A DNA stretch of 64,000 bases. Source: Alteraurantiacibacter buctensis (lineage in GTDB: Bacteria > Pseudomonadota > Alphaproteobacteria > Sphingomonadales > Sphingomonadaceae). A model generated the notes under the pieces. That model was not told the origin of the DNA and ran no database searches. It worked only from the letters and a program-made list of their open reading frames with translations. The first letter of the stretch is position 1. Every line of letters begins with the position of its first letter. This document shows, piece by piece, positions 8,344 to 17,013 of the stretch. Location of the stretch: positions 744,001 to 808,000 of the forward strand of contig NZ_WTYV01000001.1 of NCBI RefSeq assembly GCF_009827655.1, read 5' to 3'. A program made the position numbers and the translations under genes.

Positions 8344-9887
8344 GCGAACAAGGCCACTCCCGCCCCGTTACCCGCATCACCATCGTGGGCGGCGGCACCG
8401 CCGGGTGGATGGCCGCCGCCGCGATCTCGAAAGTGCTGCGCGGCCTGCCCGGCCTGACCATCAGGCTGGTGGAAAGCGAGGCCATCGGCACCGTGGGCGT
8501 GGGCGAGGCGACGATCCCGCAAATCGTGGGCTTCAACCAGCTCCTGGGCATCGACGAAGCCGAATTCGTGCGCGAGACGCACGCCACCTACAAGCTGGGG
8601 ATCGAGTTCGTCGACTGGACGCGACTGGGCCATCGCTACGTCCACCCGTTCGGCACCTATGGCATCGACATGCTGGGGATCGAGTTCCACCACTTCTGGC
8701 TGCGCGGCCTGGCACTGGGCGAGACGGCGGGGCTGGACGACTATTCGATTGGCGCGGTTGCGGCGCGGGCGGGCAGGTATTTCCCGCCCCAGCCCGGACA
8801 GCCCAATTCACCGCTGGCGCGCCTTGCCTATGCCTTCCAGTTCGATGCCGGCCGCTATGGCGCCTACCTGCGGCGGCTGGCCGAGGCGCAGGGCGTGGTG
8901 CGGATCGAAGGGCGCGTGGTCCAGGTCCACCAGCATCCGGAGACCGGCTTCGTCACCGCCGTGCAGATGGAAAATGGCGACATGGTGGATGGCGAGCTGT
9001 TCATCGATTGCTCGGGCTTTCGCAGCCTGCTGCTGGGGGAGGCGCTGGGCGTGCCCTTCATCGACTGGAGCAAGTGGCTGCCGTGCGACCGGGCCGTGGC
9101 CATGCCGTGCAGTTCTGCGGGGCCGGACCAGCCGATCACCCGCAGCACCGCGCGCCCCGCCGGCTGGCAGTGGCGCATCCCCCTGCAGCATCGCATCGGC
9201 AACGGCCACGTCTATGCCAGCGCCTTCCTGGACGATGACGCGGCGCTGGACCTGCTGCTGGCCAACCTTGATGGCCGGCCGCTGGCCGACCCCAACCGGA
9301 TCCGCTTCACTGGCGGCCACCGCGCGCGGTTGTGGGACAGGAACGTGGTGGCCCTGGGCCTGGCGGGCGGCTTCCTGGAGCCGCTGGAATCGACCGCCAT
9401 CCACTTGGTGCAGGCGGGCATCGCCAGGCTGATGGCCTATTTCCCCTCGCTGGACTTTACGCCGAAGGAGATCGACCGCTTCAACGTCGAAACCGCGCGC
9501 GAATACTTGGACATCCGCGATTTCCTGGTGCTGCACTACAAGGCCACGACACGGGACGACAGCGAGTTCTGGAACTATTGCCGCACGCTTGAGCCGCCCG
9601 ATGGCCTGCGCGAGAAGCTGGAGATGTTCCGCAGTTCCGGCCGGGTGATCCGCGAACACAACGAGCTGTTTACCGAGACGAGCTGGCTGTCGGTGATGGC
9701 GGGCCAGGGCATTGTCGCGGGCGGCTGGCACCCTGCGGCGGAGATCCTCGATGAGGGCGAGCTGAAGCGGCGGCTTGGCCACGTGCGCCAGGTGATCGCG
9801 CAGGCCGTGGGCCAGATGCCCACGCAGGAGCAATTCCTGCGCGAGCAGGGCAGCGCCATCGCCCCCGGCCAGCGGATCATGGCGTGA
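8340..9887 (+). CDS. Flavin-dependent tryptophan-halogenase-like protein 2
   Basis: 515 aa, starting at ATG 8340 where ATGA overlaps the stop of halogenase 1. It has GGGTAGWM, GVGEATIP, the catalytic lysine K85 in ATYKLGIEF, WQWRIP and EPLESTAIH, all intact. It is clearly paralogous to the preceding gene along its full length, so the pair probably arose by tandem duplication and then diverged. The frame stays open a further 96 codons upstream but inside halogenase 1, so the ATGA junction is preferred. Natural substrate unknown; expected cofactor partner is a flavin reductase, which is not encoded here. Confidence 0.9.
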   Translation: MSEQGHSRPVTRITIVGGGTAGWMAAAAISKVLRGLPGLTIRLVESEAIGTVGVGEATIPQIVGFNQLLGIDEAEFVRETHATYKLGIEFVDWTRLGHRYVHPFGTYGIDMLGIEFHHFWLRGLALGETAGLDDYSIGAVAARAGRYFPPQPGQPNSPLARLAYAFQFDAGRYGAYLRRLAEAQGVVRIEGRVVQVHQHPETGFVTAVQMENGDMVDGELFIDCSGFRSLLLGEALGVPFIDWSKWLPCDRAVAMPCSSAGPDQPITRSTARPAGWQWRIPLQHRIGNGHVYASAFLDDDAALDLLLANLDGRPLADPNRIRFTGGHRARLWDRNVVALGLAGGFLEPLESTAIHLVQAGIARLMAYFPSLDFTPKEIDRFNVETAREYLDIRDFLVLHYKATTRDDSEFWNYCRTLEPPDGLREKLEMFRSSGRVIREHNELFTETSWLSVMAGQGIVAGGWHPAAEILDEGELKRRLGHVRQVIAQAVGQMPTQEQFLREQGSAIAPGQRIMA

Positions 9888-10891
9888 GCGCGCTGCCCAC
9901 GCCCGCTCCCTTGCGGGAAGTGGCCGGCCCGCTCGACCTTGCCGCCCTGCGCGCCGGGGGCCAGCCGGTGGTGCTGCGCGGCCTGGCAGCGCACTGGCCG
10001 GCCGTGGTCGCCGGGCGGCAGGGGCCGGAAGCGGCGGTGAACTACCTCAAGGCGCAAGGCCCTACCCGCCCCGTCAGTGCCATCGCCGCGCACCCGGACG
10101 AAGGCGGGCGGTTCTTCTATAATGCCGATCTCACGGGCATGAACTTCCAGCGCGGCACCGGCCCGCTGGCCCTGTTCCTGGATGACCTGCTGCGCGCCGC
10201 CCCGATGGAGCACCCGCCCGCGCTGGCCGTGCAATCGGAGGTGGTGAGCGAACTGCTGCCGGCCTTTGCGGCTGAGAACCGGCTGGAGCCGCTGGCCCAC
10301 GTCCCCCCGCGCATCTGGATCGGCAATGCCATCCGCGTGGCCGCGCATTACGATGTGAAGGAGAACGTGGCCGTGTGCATGGCCGGCCGCCGCCGGTTCA
10401 CCCTGTTTCCGCCGGCGCAGATCGCCAACCTCTACCCCGGTCCGCTGGAACAGACCCCGGCGGGCACGCCCGTCTCGATGGTCGACCTCGCCGCGCCGGA
10501 CCTGGCGCGCTACCCGCGCTTTGCCGCAGCCGCCGCCACCGCGCAGGAAGCCGTGCTGGAGCCGGGAGACGCGATCTACATCCCCTATTGCTGGTGGCAC
10601 GCGGTGCAATCGCTGGGCAGCGTCAACGTGCTGGTCAACTACTGGTGGAGCGAGGGGCAGCAGCCCGGCATGGGCGGGGCCTATGATGCGCTGCTGCACG
10701 CGATCCTCTCGCTCAAACACCTGCCGGAAGACCAGCGCACAGTGTGGCGCGAGTGGTTCGATTTCTACGTGTTCGAGACGCAGGGCGATCCCGCCGCACA
10801 CCTGCCCGCCCACGCCCGCGGTGCCCTGGGCCCGCCAGACCCGGCCATGTTTGCCGAGATGCGGCGGATGCTGAAAGGGATGCTGGGTTAA
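9884..10891 (+). CDS. JmjC/cupin-8 domain protein, putative Fe(II)/2OG hydroxylase
   Basis: 335 aa, GTG start overlapping the halogenase stop (GTGA). The central cupin contains AHYDVKEN (HxD metal pair) and, about 90 residues later, YCWWHAVQ with a third candidate ligand, the usual order of JmjC-like peptidyl hydroxylases. Relatives are often found beside tryptophan-halogenase-like genes and TonB receptors in Sphingomonads, Caulobacters and Xanthomonads. It could hydroxylate a protein or peptide side chain, but no substrate is known. Its stop overlaps the convergent gene by 4 bases. Confidence 0.82.
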   Translation: MSALPTPAPLREVAGPLDLAALRAGGQPVVLRGLAAHWPAVVAGRQGPEAAVNYLKAQGPTRPVSAIAAHPDEGGRFFYNADLTGMNFQRGTGPLALFLDDLLRAAPMEHPPALAVQSEVVSELLPAFAAENRLEPLAHVPPRIWIGNAIRVAAHYDVKENVAVCMAGRRRFTLFPPAQIANLYPGPLEQTPAGTPVSMVDLAAPDLARYPRFAAAAATAQEAVLEPGDAIYIPYCWWHAVQSLGSVNVLVNYWWSEGQQPGMGGAYDALLHAILSLKHLPEDQRTVWREWFDFYVFETQGDPAAHLPAHARGALGPPDPAMFAEMRRMLKGMLG

Positions 10892-12393
10892 TACTGCAGG
10901 TCGTCCGTCACCGGGTTGCCGGTCGCCTGCGCCCCGCTGGTGATGAAATCGCGGTAGGGCGGCGCAAAAGCCAGCACCGCCTGCGCCCGCTGGTCGAATG
11001 CGCGACGGGCGGCAGCCGCTTCGGCTGCATCGTGGCTGCCCGCCTGCGCGCCCTTGCCGGCGGGATAGCCCAGCGATAGGAGCAGCGCGGCCATCTCGGC
11101 CGGGGCAAAGGGCGCTTCCTCGCGGAAGGGCACGCGGCCGCGGCGGGTAAACTGGTCAAGCATGTGGGCCACGCTTTCGGGCAGTACTTGCTGGCCGAAC
11201 ACCACCTGCGCCTGCGGAGCGGCATAGTGCAGCGCCAGCACGTCGCGCACGCCAGCCGCCATCAGCGCGGCACGGCGGTTGTATTCGGCCCGCTCCAGCG
11301 GCTCGATCGGGCGACCGGGCAGCATTTCCAGCAGCAGGGCCAACTGGCGGTGGGCCAGGTCCAGGTTCAGGTGAGCCAGCGGCTCGAACCAGGCGGCGGC
11401 ATCGCCCAGCGCGACCACGTTGCCCACCCAGCTTTCGGGGCGGCAACCGGGCGCGATCTCCACCAGCGCCTCGGGCTGCCCGGGCAGGGCGGCGCGGGCC
11501 TCGGCCTCGCCCACCTTTTCGCCATAGCCCAGCACCAGGTGCAGCCCGTCGCGCCCGGCCACGGCGCTCAGCCAGCCCTGCGGGACCAGCGTGGCACGGT
11601 CCTCCAGCGCCAGCAGTGGCTGGCCGGGGCGGGCGTGGAACAGGTGGCGCACCGGCAGGCAGGGCCGCCAGTCATGCCAGGCATCCCCTGCCACCAGCGC
11701 GATCAGCGAACCCGCCGGCCCGCTGCAATCGATGAACAGGTCGGCCTCGATCGCGCCCTGACCGGCCACGGTAATGCTTGCCAGCCCCCCCGCAGCGTCG
11801 CGCAGCGCGCCTTCCAGCGTGCCGGGCACATAGACCACCTGGCGCGCCTGCGCGGCGGCGACCAGCAGGTCACGATAGGCCGGCCCGTTCCACCTGAGGC
11901 CGAAGTCGATACCGTCAAGCGGCGTGGCCTGTCCGGCAGGCGGCACGGCAAAGCGCCCGGCATCGGCCAGCACCTCGGCCAGGGAATGCGCTGCCGAACC
12001 GGCCACACGGCCCCCCGATCCGGCATTGCGCGGCCCGCCGCCCCATTCGCGGGCAAAGCGGGTGCGCGATTGCGCGTCCAGTTCCGCGCCATAGGCCATG
12101 GTGCCCATGCTGTCCGGGGCGGCCCAGCCGAAATAGCGCTGGACCAGCCGGTGGCTGCCACCGGCGCGGGCGACGATCTGCTGCTCGTCCACCCCCAGCC
12201 GCTCGTGCAGGGCGTTGGTGAAGGGCAGCGCGGTCAGCGCCCGGTCGGCATAGGCGCCGGGATCGGCCGGCGTGCCCACCAGCACCACCTGGCAATCGGG
12301 CAGGGTGCGGCGCATGGCCACGGCGGTCAGCACCGCCACCTGGCCGCCGCCAACGATGCATACGCGGCGCAGCCGTTCGCGGGGCGCGCTCAT
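10888..12393 (-). CDS. Degenerate tryptophan-halogenase homologue, likely pseudoenzyme
   Basis: 501 aa. Length and overall layout match the neighbouring halogenases and DLFIDCSG is kept. The nucleotide motif is altered to GGGQVAVL instead of GGGTAGWM. The catalytic lysine position reads SHRLVQRY (Arg82 by eye). No WxWxIP signature can be found, and the EPLEST segment is replaced by EPLAHLN. The frame is intact and coupled to the upstream halogenase by ATGA-type overlap, so it is maintained rather than decaying. It may be a non-halogenating flavoprotein, a partner subunit, or an enzyme with changed chemistry. Confidence 0.75.
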   Translation of the reverse strand: MSAPRERLRRVCIVGGGQVAVLTAVAMRRTLPDCQVVLVGTPADPGAYADRALTALPFTNALHERLGVDEQQIVARAGGSHRLVQRYFGWAAPDSMGTMAYGAELDAQSRTRFAREWGGGPRNAGSGGRVAGSAAHSLAEVLADAGRFAVPPAGQATPLDGIDFGLRWNGPAYRDLLVAAAQARQVVYVPGTLEGALRDAAGGLASITVAGQGAIEADLFIDCSGPAGSLIALVAGDAWHDWRPCLPVRHLFHARPGQPLLALEDRATLVPQGWLSAVAGRDGLHLVLGYGEKVGEAEARAALPGQPEALVEIAPGCRPESWVGNVVALGDAAAWFEPLAHLNLDLAHRQLALLLEMLPGRPIEPLERAEYNRRAALMAAGVRDVLALHYAAPQAQVVFGQQVLPESVAHMLDQFTRRGRVPFREEAPFAPAEMAALLLSLGYPAGKGAQAGSHDAAEAAAARRAFDQRAQAVLAFAPPYRDFITSGAQATGNPVTDDLQY

Positions 12394-13913
12394 ACGGCCG
12401 TGTCCGCCAGCCGCGCGCGTTCGCTGTTGAGGTAGGCCACGTGCCCCGGCATGGCCGCCACCTGCCGCCCGATCTCGTGCCGCAGCCTGTCGAGCGCGCC
12501 CGCCACCCGCGCGGGATCGGGCAGCGCGGTGCGCCCGTCATGCGCCTGCGGCAACATCCCCTGCCCTACATAGACCGCGATCCAGCTGGCATCGTAGAAC
12601 AGGCCATCGGAGTATTTCTCGATCCGCGCGGCGCGCTGCCACAGTTCCAGCTTGCCAGCCAGGCTGTCGGGCACCTGCATGGTACGGACATGGTTCCAGA
12701 ATTCGGAATCGTCGCGCGTGGTGGCGTGATAGTGCAGGATCAGGAAATCGCGCACCCGGTCGTATTCCATGTCGACCAGCCGGTTGAATTCGGCCCTGTC
12801 TCTTGGATCGATCCGCCCACCATCGGGGAACAGCTCGATCAGGTAGGTGATCGCCATCTGCGCCAGGTAGATCGAGGTCGATTCCAGCGGCTCCAGGAAC
12901 CCGCTGGCGAGGCCCACGCCGATGACGTTGTGGCTCCACGAATGCTTGCGGCGGCCCGGGCGGAACTTGAGGATGCGCGGATCGGCCAGCGGATCGCCGT
13001 CAGCCGCCGCCACCAGCGCGCGGCAGGCCTCTTCCTCGCCCAGGTGCGCGCTGGAGAACACATAACCGTTGCCCATGCGATGCTGCAGCGGGATCTGCCA
13101 GCGCCACCCGGCGGGCATGGCCGTGGCAATGGTGTAGGGGCGCAGGTCAGCGGTGCGGTGGGTGCAAGGCATGGCGGCGGCGCGGTCGCACGGTAGCCAG
13201 TGGGTCCAGTCCTCCCAGTCCTCGTCCAGCGTCTGCCCCAGCAGGACCGAGCGGAAGCCGCTGCAATCGACGAACAGGTCACCCTCGATCCGCCTCCCGT
13301 CCTTGAGGACCAGCGCCGTCACGTTGCCACTGGCGGGATCGCGCTCCACGTCCACCACCAGCCCCTCGTGCCGCCGCACGCCCTGGCCCTTTGCATGCTC
13401 GCGCATGAAGGGGCCGAACAGCGTGGCATCGAACTGGTAGGCATAGCCATAGGTGCTGGCCAGGCTGCTATCCTGCGCCGGCGGGGCAAAGCGGTTGGCG
13501 CGCGCCGCGCACACGGCCAACGAGTATTCCCCCAGGTCCGCCGCCAGCCCCTGCCGCCGCATCTCCAGCCAGTAATGGTGGAAGCCGATGCTGCCCACTT
13601 CCTCGCCAAAGCTGCCGAAGGGGTGGATGTAGCTTTCCCCGATGCGGCCGAAATCGCGGAAGTCGATCCCCAGCTTGTAGGTGGCGTGGGTGGCCTTCAT
13701 GAAGGCCGCCTCGTCAATCCCCAGCTTCTCCACGAAGCCGCGGATGTGCGGCAGGGTGGCCTCGCCCACGCCGACGATGCCGATGTCCTCGCTCTCGATC
13801 AGGTCCACGGTGCAGCGGTGCGGCAGCAGGCCGGCCAGGCCCGCAGCCGTCATCCACCCGGCGGTGCCCCCGCCCAGCACGACCACCCGCAACCTTGCCT
13901 GCGCCTCGCCCAT
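12390..13913 (-). CDS. Flavin-dependent tryptophan-halogenase-like protein 3
   Basis: 507 aa with GGGTAGWM, GVGEATLP, the catalytic lysine K80 in ATYKLGIDF, WRWQIP and EPLESTSIY, a canonical set. It is convergent with the halogenase 1-2-JmjC operon and is followed by the degenerate homologue with a 4-base overlap. The sugar porter lies upstream on the same strand, 225 bases away, so all three may share the porter promoter and its LacI-type operator. Substrate unknown. Confidence 0.9.
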   Translation of the reverse strand: MGEAQARLRVVVLGGGTAGWMTAAGLAGLLPHRCTVDLIESEDIGIVGVGEATLPHIRGFVEKLGIDEAAFMKATHATYKLGIDFRDFGRIGESYIHPFGSFGEEVGSIGFHHYWLEMRRQGLAADLGEYSLAVCAARANRFAPPAQDSSLASTYGYAYQFDATLFGPFMREHAKGQGVRRHEGLVVDVERDPASGNVTALVLKDGRRIEGDLFVDCSGFRSVLLGQTLDEDWEDWTHWLPCDRAAAMPCTHRTADLRPYTIATAMPAGWRWQIPLQHRMGNGYVFSSAHLGEEEACRALVAAADGDPLADPRILKFRPGRRKHSWSHNVIGVGLASGFLEPLESTSIYLAQMAITYLIELFPDGGRIDPRDRAEFNRLVDMEYDRVRDFLILHYHATTRDDSEFWNHVRTMQVPDSLAGKLELWQRAARIEKYSDGLFYDASWIAVYVGQGMLPQAHDGRTALPDPARVAGALDRLRHEIGRQVAAMPGHVAYLNSERARLADTAV

Positions 13914-13934
13914 GTCGTTCCCGTGAAACGGAAG

Positions 13935-13964
13935 AGCCGGGAGCGGCGCGATCCGCTCCCGGCT
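13935..13964 (-). terminator. Strong hairpin between porter and halogenase 3
   Basis: Perfect 12-bp stem agccgggagcgg / ccgctcccggct around a 6-base loop. On the minus strand it is followed by only a weak pyrimidine stretch (cttccgttt). It could partly terminate the porter transcript or protect an mRNA end between the porter and halogenase 3. Confidence 0.5.
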
Positions 13965-14138
13965 GCCCGAAACTATTAGTTCAAATCGTGTCGCCAGACT
14001 GTATCGATTTTCAGTTCAGGGGGAGGCGAAAATGGTGACCGGCTGTGACCCGGCGCGCAGCGACCTTCAGGGTCGTGAGCACCGGAAGCGCAGACTGTCG
14101 CCATTTGCAGGCGCCCTGGGCTGAAAGGCGATGCAGTC

Positions 14139-15539
14139 TCAACCGACCATTTCCTCCAGTTCCTTGCCCTTCGTTTCCACGATGAAGCTCTTGACCAGGA
14201 ACCAGCTGATCGCCGCCGCCACGGTATAGACGGCATAGGTGGTGGCGAGGCCAAGGTTGCTGGCCATCGGCGGGAAGCTCTGCACCACCAGGTAGTTGGC
14301 GCCCCATTGCGCCAGGCCTGCCACCGCCAGCGCGGACCCGCGCATCTGGTTGGGGAACATCTCGCCCAGCATCACCCACATCACCGGGCCCCAGCTGAAG
14401 TTGAAGAAGATGACATAGAGGTTGGCCGCCACCAGCGCGATCCATCCGGCACTGTCGCTCAGCGCCAGGTTGCCCGCCGCATCGGTGCCCGCGCCGCTGA
14501 AGGCCCAGGTCATCGCCCCCAGGGTCACCGCCATGCCGGCCGAGCCGATCAGCAGCAGCGGCTTGCGGCCGATCTTGTCTATCAGCAGCAGCGCCGCGAA
14601 CACCGCCGCAATGCTGGCAAGGCCCGAGATGATGTTGCGCTCCAGCGCCACTTCCTCGGACACGCCCGCCAGCCGCCACAGCGTCTCGCCGTAATAGAAG
14701 ATGATGTTGATGCCCACGAACTGCTGGAAGGTGGCCAGCAGGATGCCGGCCCACACGATCGGGCGGAAAATGGTGCCCTTGGCGGTCACGTCGCTCAGGC
14801 TGGGGCGATGATCGGCCGAGAAGCTCGCCTGGATCTCGCCCACCTTGCGGCGCGCTTCTTCGTCACCGAAAATGCGGGTGAGGACCATGGTCGCTTCCTC
14901 GGTCCGGCCGCGGCTGACCAGGTAGCGCGGGCTTTCCGGGATGAAGAACAGCGCCACCAGGAAGACCACAGCGGGCACGGCCTGCGCCAGGTACATCCAG
15001 CGCCACGCCGTGGTGCCGCCGATCTCGCCCAGCGAATCGCCCGCCGCCTGGGCCAGGAAATAGTTGACCACGAAGGCCGCGGTGAGGCCGGAGATGATCA
15101 TCACCTGCTGCACCGTGGTCAGCCGCCCGCGGATGTTGGCCGGGGCCATTTCCGAGATGTAGAGGGGCGAAAGCACGCTGGCCGCGCCCACCGCCATGCC
15201 GCCGGCGAAACGGGCGGCCACGAACATCGTGTGGCTGTCGGTGCTGCCCTGCACCAGTGCGCCGATCACGAACAGCAGCGCGGCCAGGATCATCACCTTG
15301 CGCCGGCCCATGGCATCGGCCAGCGTGCCGGCGAAGAAGGCACCCACCGCGCAGCCGATCAGCAGCGATCCCACGGTGAAGCCGAGCGCCGCCTCGCTCA
15401 GGTTGAACTCTGCCGTCAGGCCGCCCTGCGTGCCGTTGACCGCGCCGCTATCGTACCCGAACAGCAGCCCGCCGATGGTGGCCACGGCCACGATGGCGGA
15501 AATCAGCGCCATGTTGACGCTCTTGGCAGTAGATTCCAT
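14139..15539 (-). CDS. MFS sugar:proton symporter (XylE/GalP family)
   Basis: 466 aa, twelve predicted membrane segments. Sugar-porter signatures are present: FGYDSGAVNG in helix 1, DAMGRRKVM, PESPRYL after helix 6, DKIGRKPLL, and a C-terminal VETKGKELEE. The start at 15539 (MESTAK) is preferred over an upstream in-frame ATG at 15608 because GAGGGGAAG sits at the right distance. The likely substrate is xylose or a short xyloside released by the GH3/GH10 enzymes; this is inferred from context and the shared operator. Confidence 0.9.
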   Translation of the reverse strand: MESTAKSVNMALISAIVAVATIGGLLFGYDSGAVNGTQGGLTAEFNLSEAALGFTVGSLLIGCAVGAFFAGTLADAMGRRKVMILAALLFVIGALVQGSTDSHTMFVAARFAGGMAVGAASVLSPLYISEMAPANIRGRLTTVQQVMIISGLTAAFVVNYFLAQAAGDSLGEIGGTTAWRWMYLAQAVPAVVFLVALFFIPESPRYLVSRGRTEEATMVLTRIFGDEEARRKVGEIQASFSADHRPSLSDVTAKGTIFRPIVWAGILLATFQQFVGINIIFYYGETLWRLAGVSEEVALERNIISGLASIAAVFAALLLIDKIGRKPLLLIGSAGMAVTLGAMTWAFSGAGTDAAGNLALSDSAGWIALVAANLYVIFFNFSWGPVMWVMLGEMFPNQMRGSALAVAGLAQWGANYLVVQSFPPMASNLGLATTYAVYTVAAAISWFLVKSFIVETKGKELEEMVG

Positions 15540-15605
15540 GTCTTCCCCTCTCCCGCGCGGCGCAGATGGCCGGAGCTTGTCCCGCGGGGCCTTTCCGGAC
15601 CCCGT

Positions 15606-15620
15606 CATGTTAGCGCTACC
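15606..15620. promoter_or_regulatory. LacI-type operator upstream of sugar porter
   Basis: CATGTTAGCGCTACC, identical over 15 bases to the site in front of the TonB receptor, 67 bases upstream of the porter ATG. It contains the palindromic core TAGCGCTA. The regulator itself is not in this window. Confidence 0.7.
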
Positions 15621-15713
15621 TTGGCGCGATTCCGGCCCTGGTGCAAGCGGGATTTCGAAAGAGGTAAGCCGCCGGGATTGCTGCGGTTAGCAAAGTGTTG
15701 GGGAATGCCGCTT

Positions 15714-16148
15714 ATGCCGCTGGCCAGACGCGTGGGCTGGACAGGGATTTATCGGGGGACCCGCATTGCCGTGATCAAGCATGTTGCCACATTTGCCATC
15801 GTGATGCTGGGCCTGGCCGTATTGGTGGCCGATCCCGGTGCCGAAAAGTCAGCCGAACCGGCCGTGGCAGCGTCGCAGTCCGGACAGGCTGACTTGGCCG
15901 CCGCTGCCCCTGCGCCCGCCATGCAGGCCGCCCCGGCGGAAGCGGACCCGTCATGGTACGGCGAAGACGCGGGAGAAGCGGGCCAGATGCCTGCTGCCGG
16001 TTCCGCCGCAGACGATGGCTACAACCTTGCTCCCGCCCGCCCGGTGCCCCCGGCGCGCTCTGCTGCGCCACCGGGGCCGGTAGCGGCACCGGCTGCGGCC
16101 GACTACGTGCCGCCCCCGCCCCCGCCGCAGGTGCCGCCCGGAGCCTGA
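15714..16148 (+). CDS. Small membrane-anchored Pro/Ala-rich protein, unknown
   Basis: About 144 aa. A basic N-terminus and one hydrophobic segment (HVATFAIVMLGLAVLVA) are followed by a low-complexity Ala/Pro-rich tail ending in a run of prolines (VPPPPPPQVPPGA). The likely arrangement is inner-membrane anchored with a periplasmic tail. I chose ATG 15714 for its GGGGA site 9 bases upstream; ATG 15705 and GTG 15771 are possible. No family recognised. Confidence 0.5.
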   Translation: MPLARRVGWTGIYRGTRIAVIKHVATFAIVMLGLAVLVADPGAEKSAEPAVAASQSGQADLAAAAPAPAMQAAPAEADPSWYGEDAGEAGQMPAAGSAADDGYNLAPARPVPPARSAAPPGPVAAPAAADYVPPPPPPQVPPGA

Positions 16149-16175
16149 TACGCGGGCGCGCCGTCGCGGATTTAC

Positions 16176-16193
16176 TGTATACCGGGATATACA
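16176..16193. promoter_or_regulatory. ModE-type molybdate operator
   Basis: TGTATA-CCGGGA-TATACA is a perfect 6+6 inverted repeat 19 bases before modA. The TATA-N6-TATA arrangement is that of ModE boxes. modE is encoded convergently after modC, so molybdate-dependent repression of modABC is the natural reading. Confidence 0.75.
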
Positions 16194-16212
16194 ACCCCGC
16201 TATCTGCGGGCC

Positions 16213-17013
16213 ATGGCCACGCTGTCCCGCCTTGCCCGCTGGTGCCGCCGGCTGCCGGCCCTTGTTCCCGCCCTGTTGCTGGCCGCCTGCGCACCGGCCG
16301 GGCCCGAGGCGGGCCCCATGGTGCTGGCCGCCGCCTCCATGCAGGAAGGGCTGGAACAGGCTGCCGATGCCTGGGCCGCGCAGGGCCATGCGCGCCCGGT
16401 GCTGTCCTTTGCCGCCACCTCCGCCCTCGCCCGCCAGGTAGAGGCCGGTGCCCCGGCCGGCCTGCTGGTGAGCGCGGACGAGGCATGGATGGACGAGCTG
16501 GCCGGGCAAGGCCTGATCGTGCCCGCCAGCCGCCGCATCCTGGCCCGCAACCGGCTGGTGCTGGTAGCCCCGGCGGGGCCGGCGGTTGACCTCTACCTGA
16601 CCAGCGGGGTCGACCTTGCCGGCCTGCTGGGGGCGGACGGACGACTGGCCATTGCCGAGCCGGACTCGGTGCCCGCAGGCCGCTATGGCAAGGCCGCGCT
16701 CACCGCGCTGGGTGCCTGGCCGCAGGTGGCGGACCGCCTGGCCGTGGCCGATTCCGTGCGCGGCGCGCTGGCGCTGGTGGCTCGGGGCGAGGCACCGCTG
16801 GGCCTGGTCTATGCCACCGATGCGCGGACCGAACCCCGGGTGCAGGTGGTGGGCACTTTCCCCGCCGCCAGCCACCCGCCGGTGCGCTATCCCATGGCGC
16901 AACTGGCCCGCTCCACCCATCCCGATACCGCCGCCTTTGCCGATTTCCTGGCCGCGCCGGAAGGGCAGGCGATCCTGCTGCGGCTGGGTTTTGCCCGCGC
17001 CGAGGGCCCGTGA
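16213..17013 (+). CDS. modA: Molybdate ABC transporter substrate-binding lipoprotein
   Basis: 266 aa periplasmic binding protein. A lipobox LLLAAC near residue 26 indicates a lipid-anchored form. The mature start VLAAASMQEGLEQAA is the ModA hallmark, with a serine available for oxyanion binding, and YGKAALTALG is the conserved mid-region. First gene of modABC, sitting directly behind the ModE-like box; modB begins at its stop codon. Confidence 0.92.
   Translation: MATLSRLARWCRRLPALVPALLLAACAPAGPEAGPMVLAAASMQEGLEQAADAWAAQGHARPVLSFAATSALARQVEAGAPAGLLVSADEAWMDELAGQGLIVPASRRILARNRLVLVAPAGPAVDLYLTSGVDLAGLLGADGRLAIAEPDSVPAGRYGKAALTALGAWPQVADRLAVADSVRGALALVARGEAPLGLVYATDARTEPRVQVVGTFPAASHPPVRYPMAQLARSTHPDTAAFADFLAAPEGQAILLRLGFARAEGP

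Noticed and set aside
6763-13913. Halogenases as part of an antibiotic biosynthetic cluster
   Set aside because: No polyketide, peptide or prenyl enzymes nearby; the setting is sugar uptake, so a halogenated natural product is unlikely.
16188-16193. TATACA as a promoter -10 box
   Set aside because: The two halves TGTATA and TATACA form a symmetric ModE box; treating one half as a -10 element alone is less convincing.
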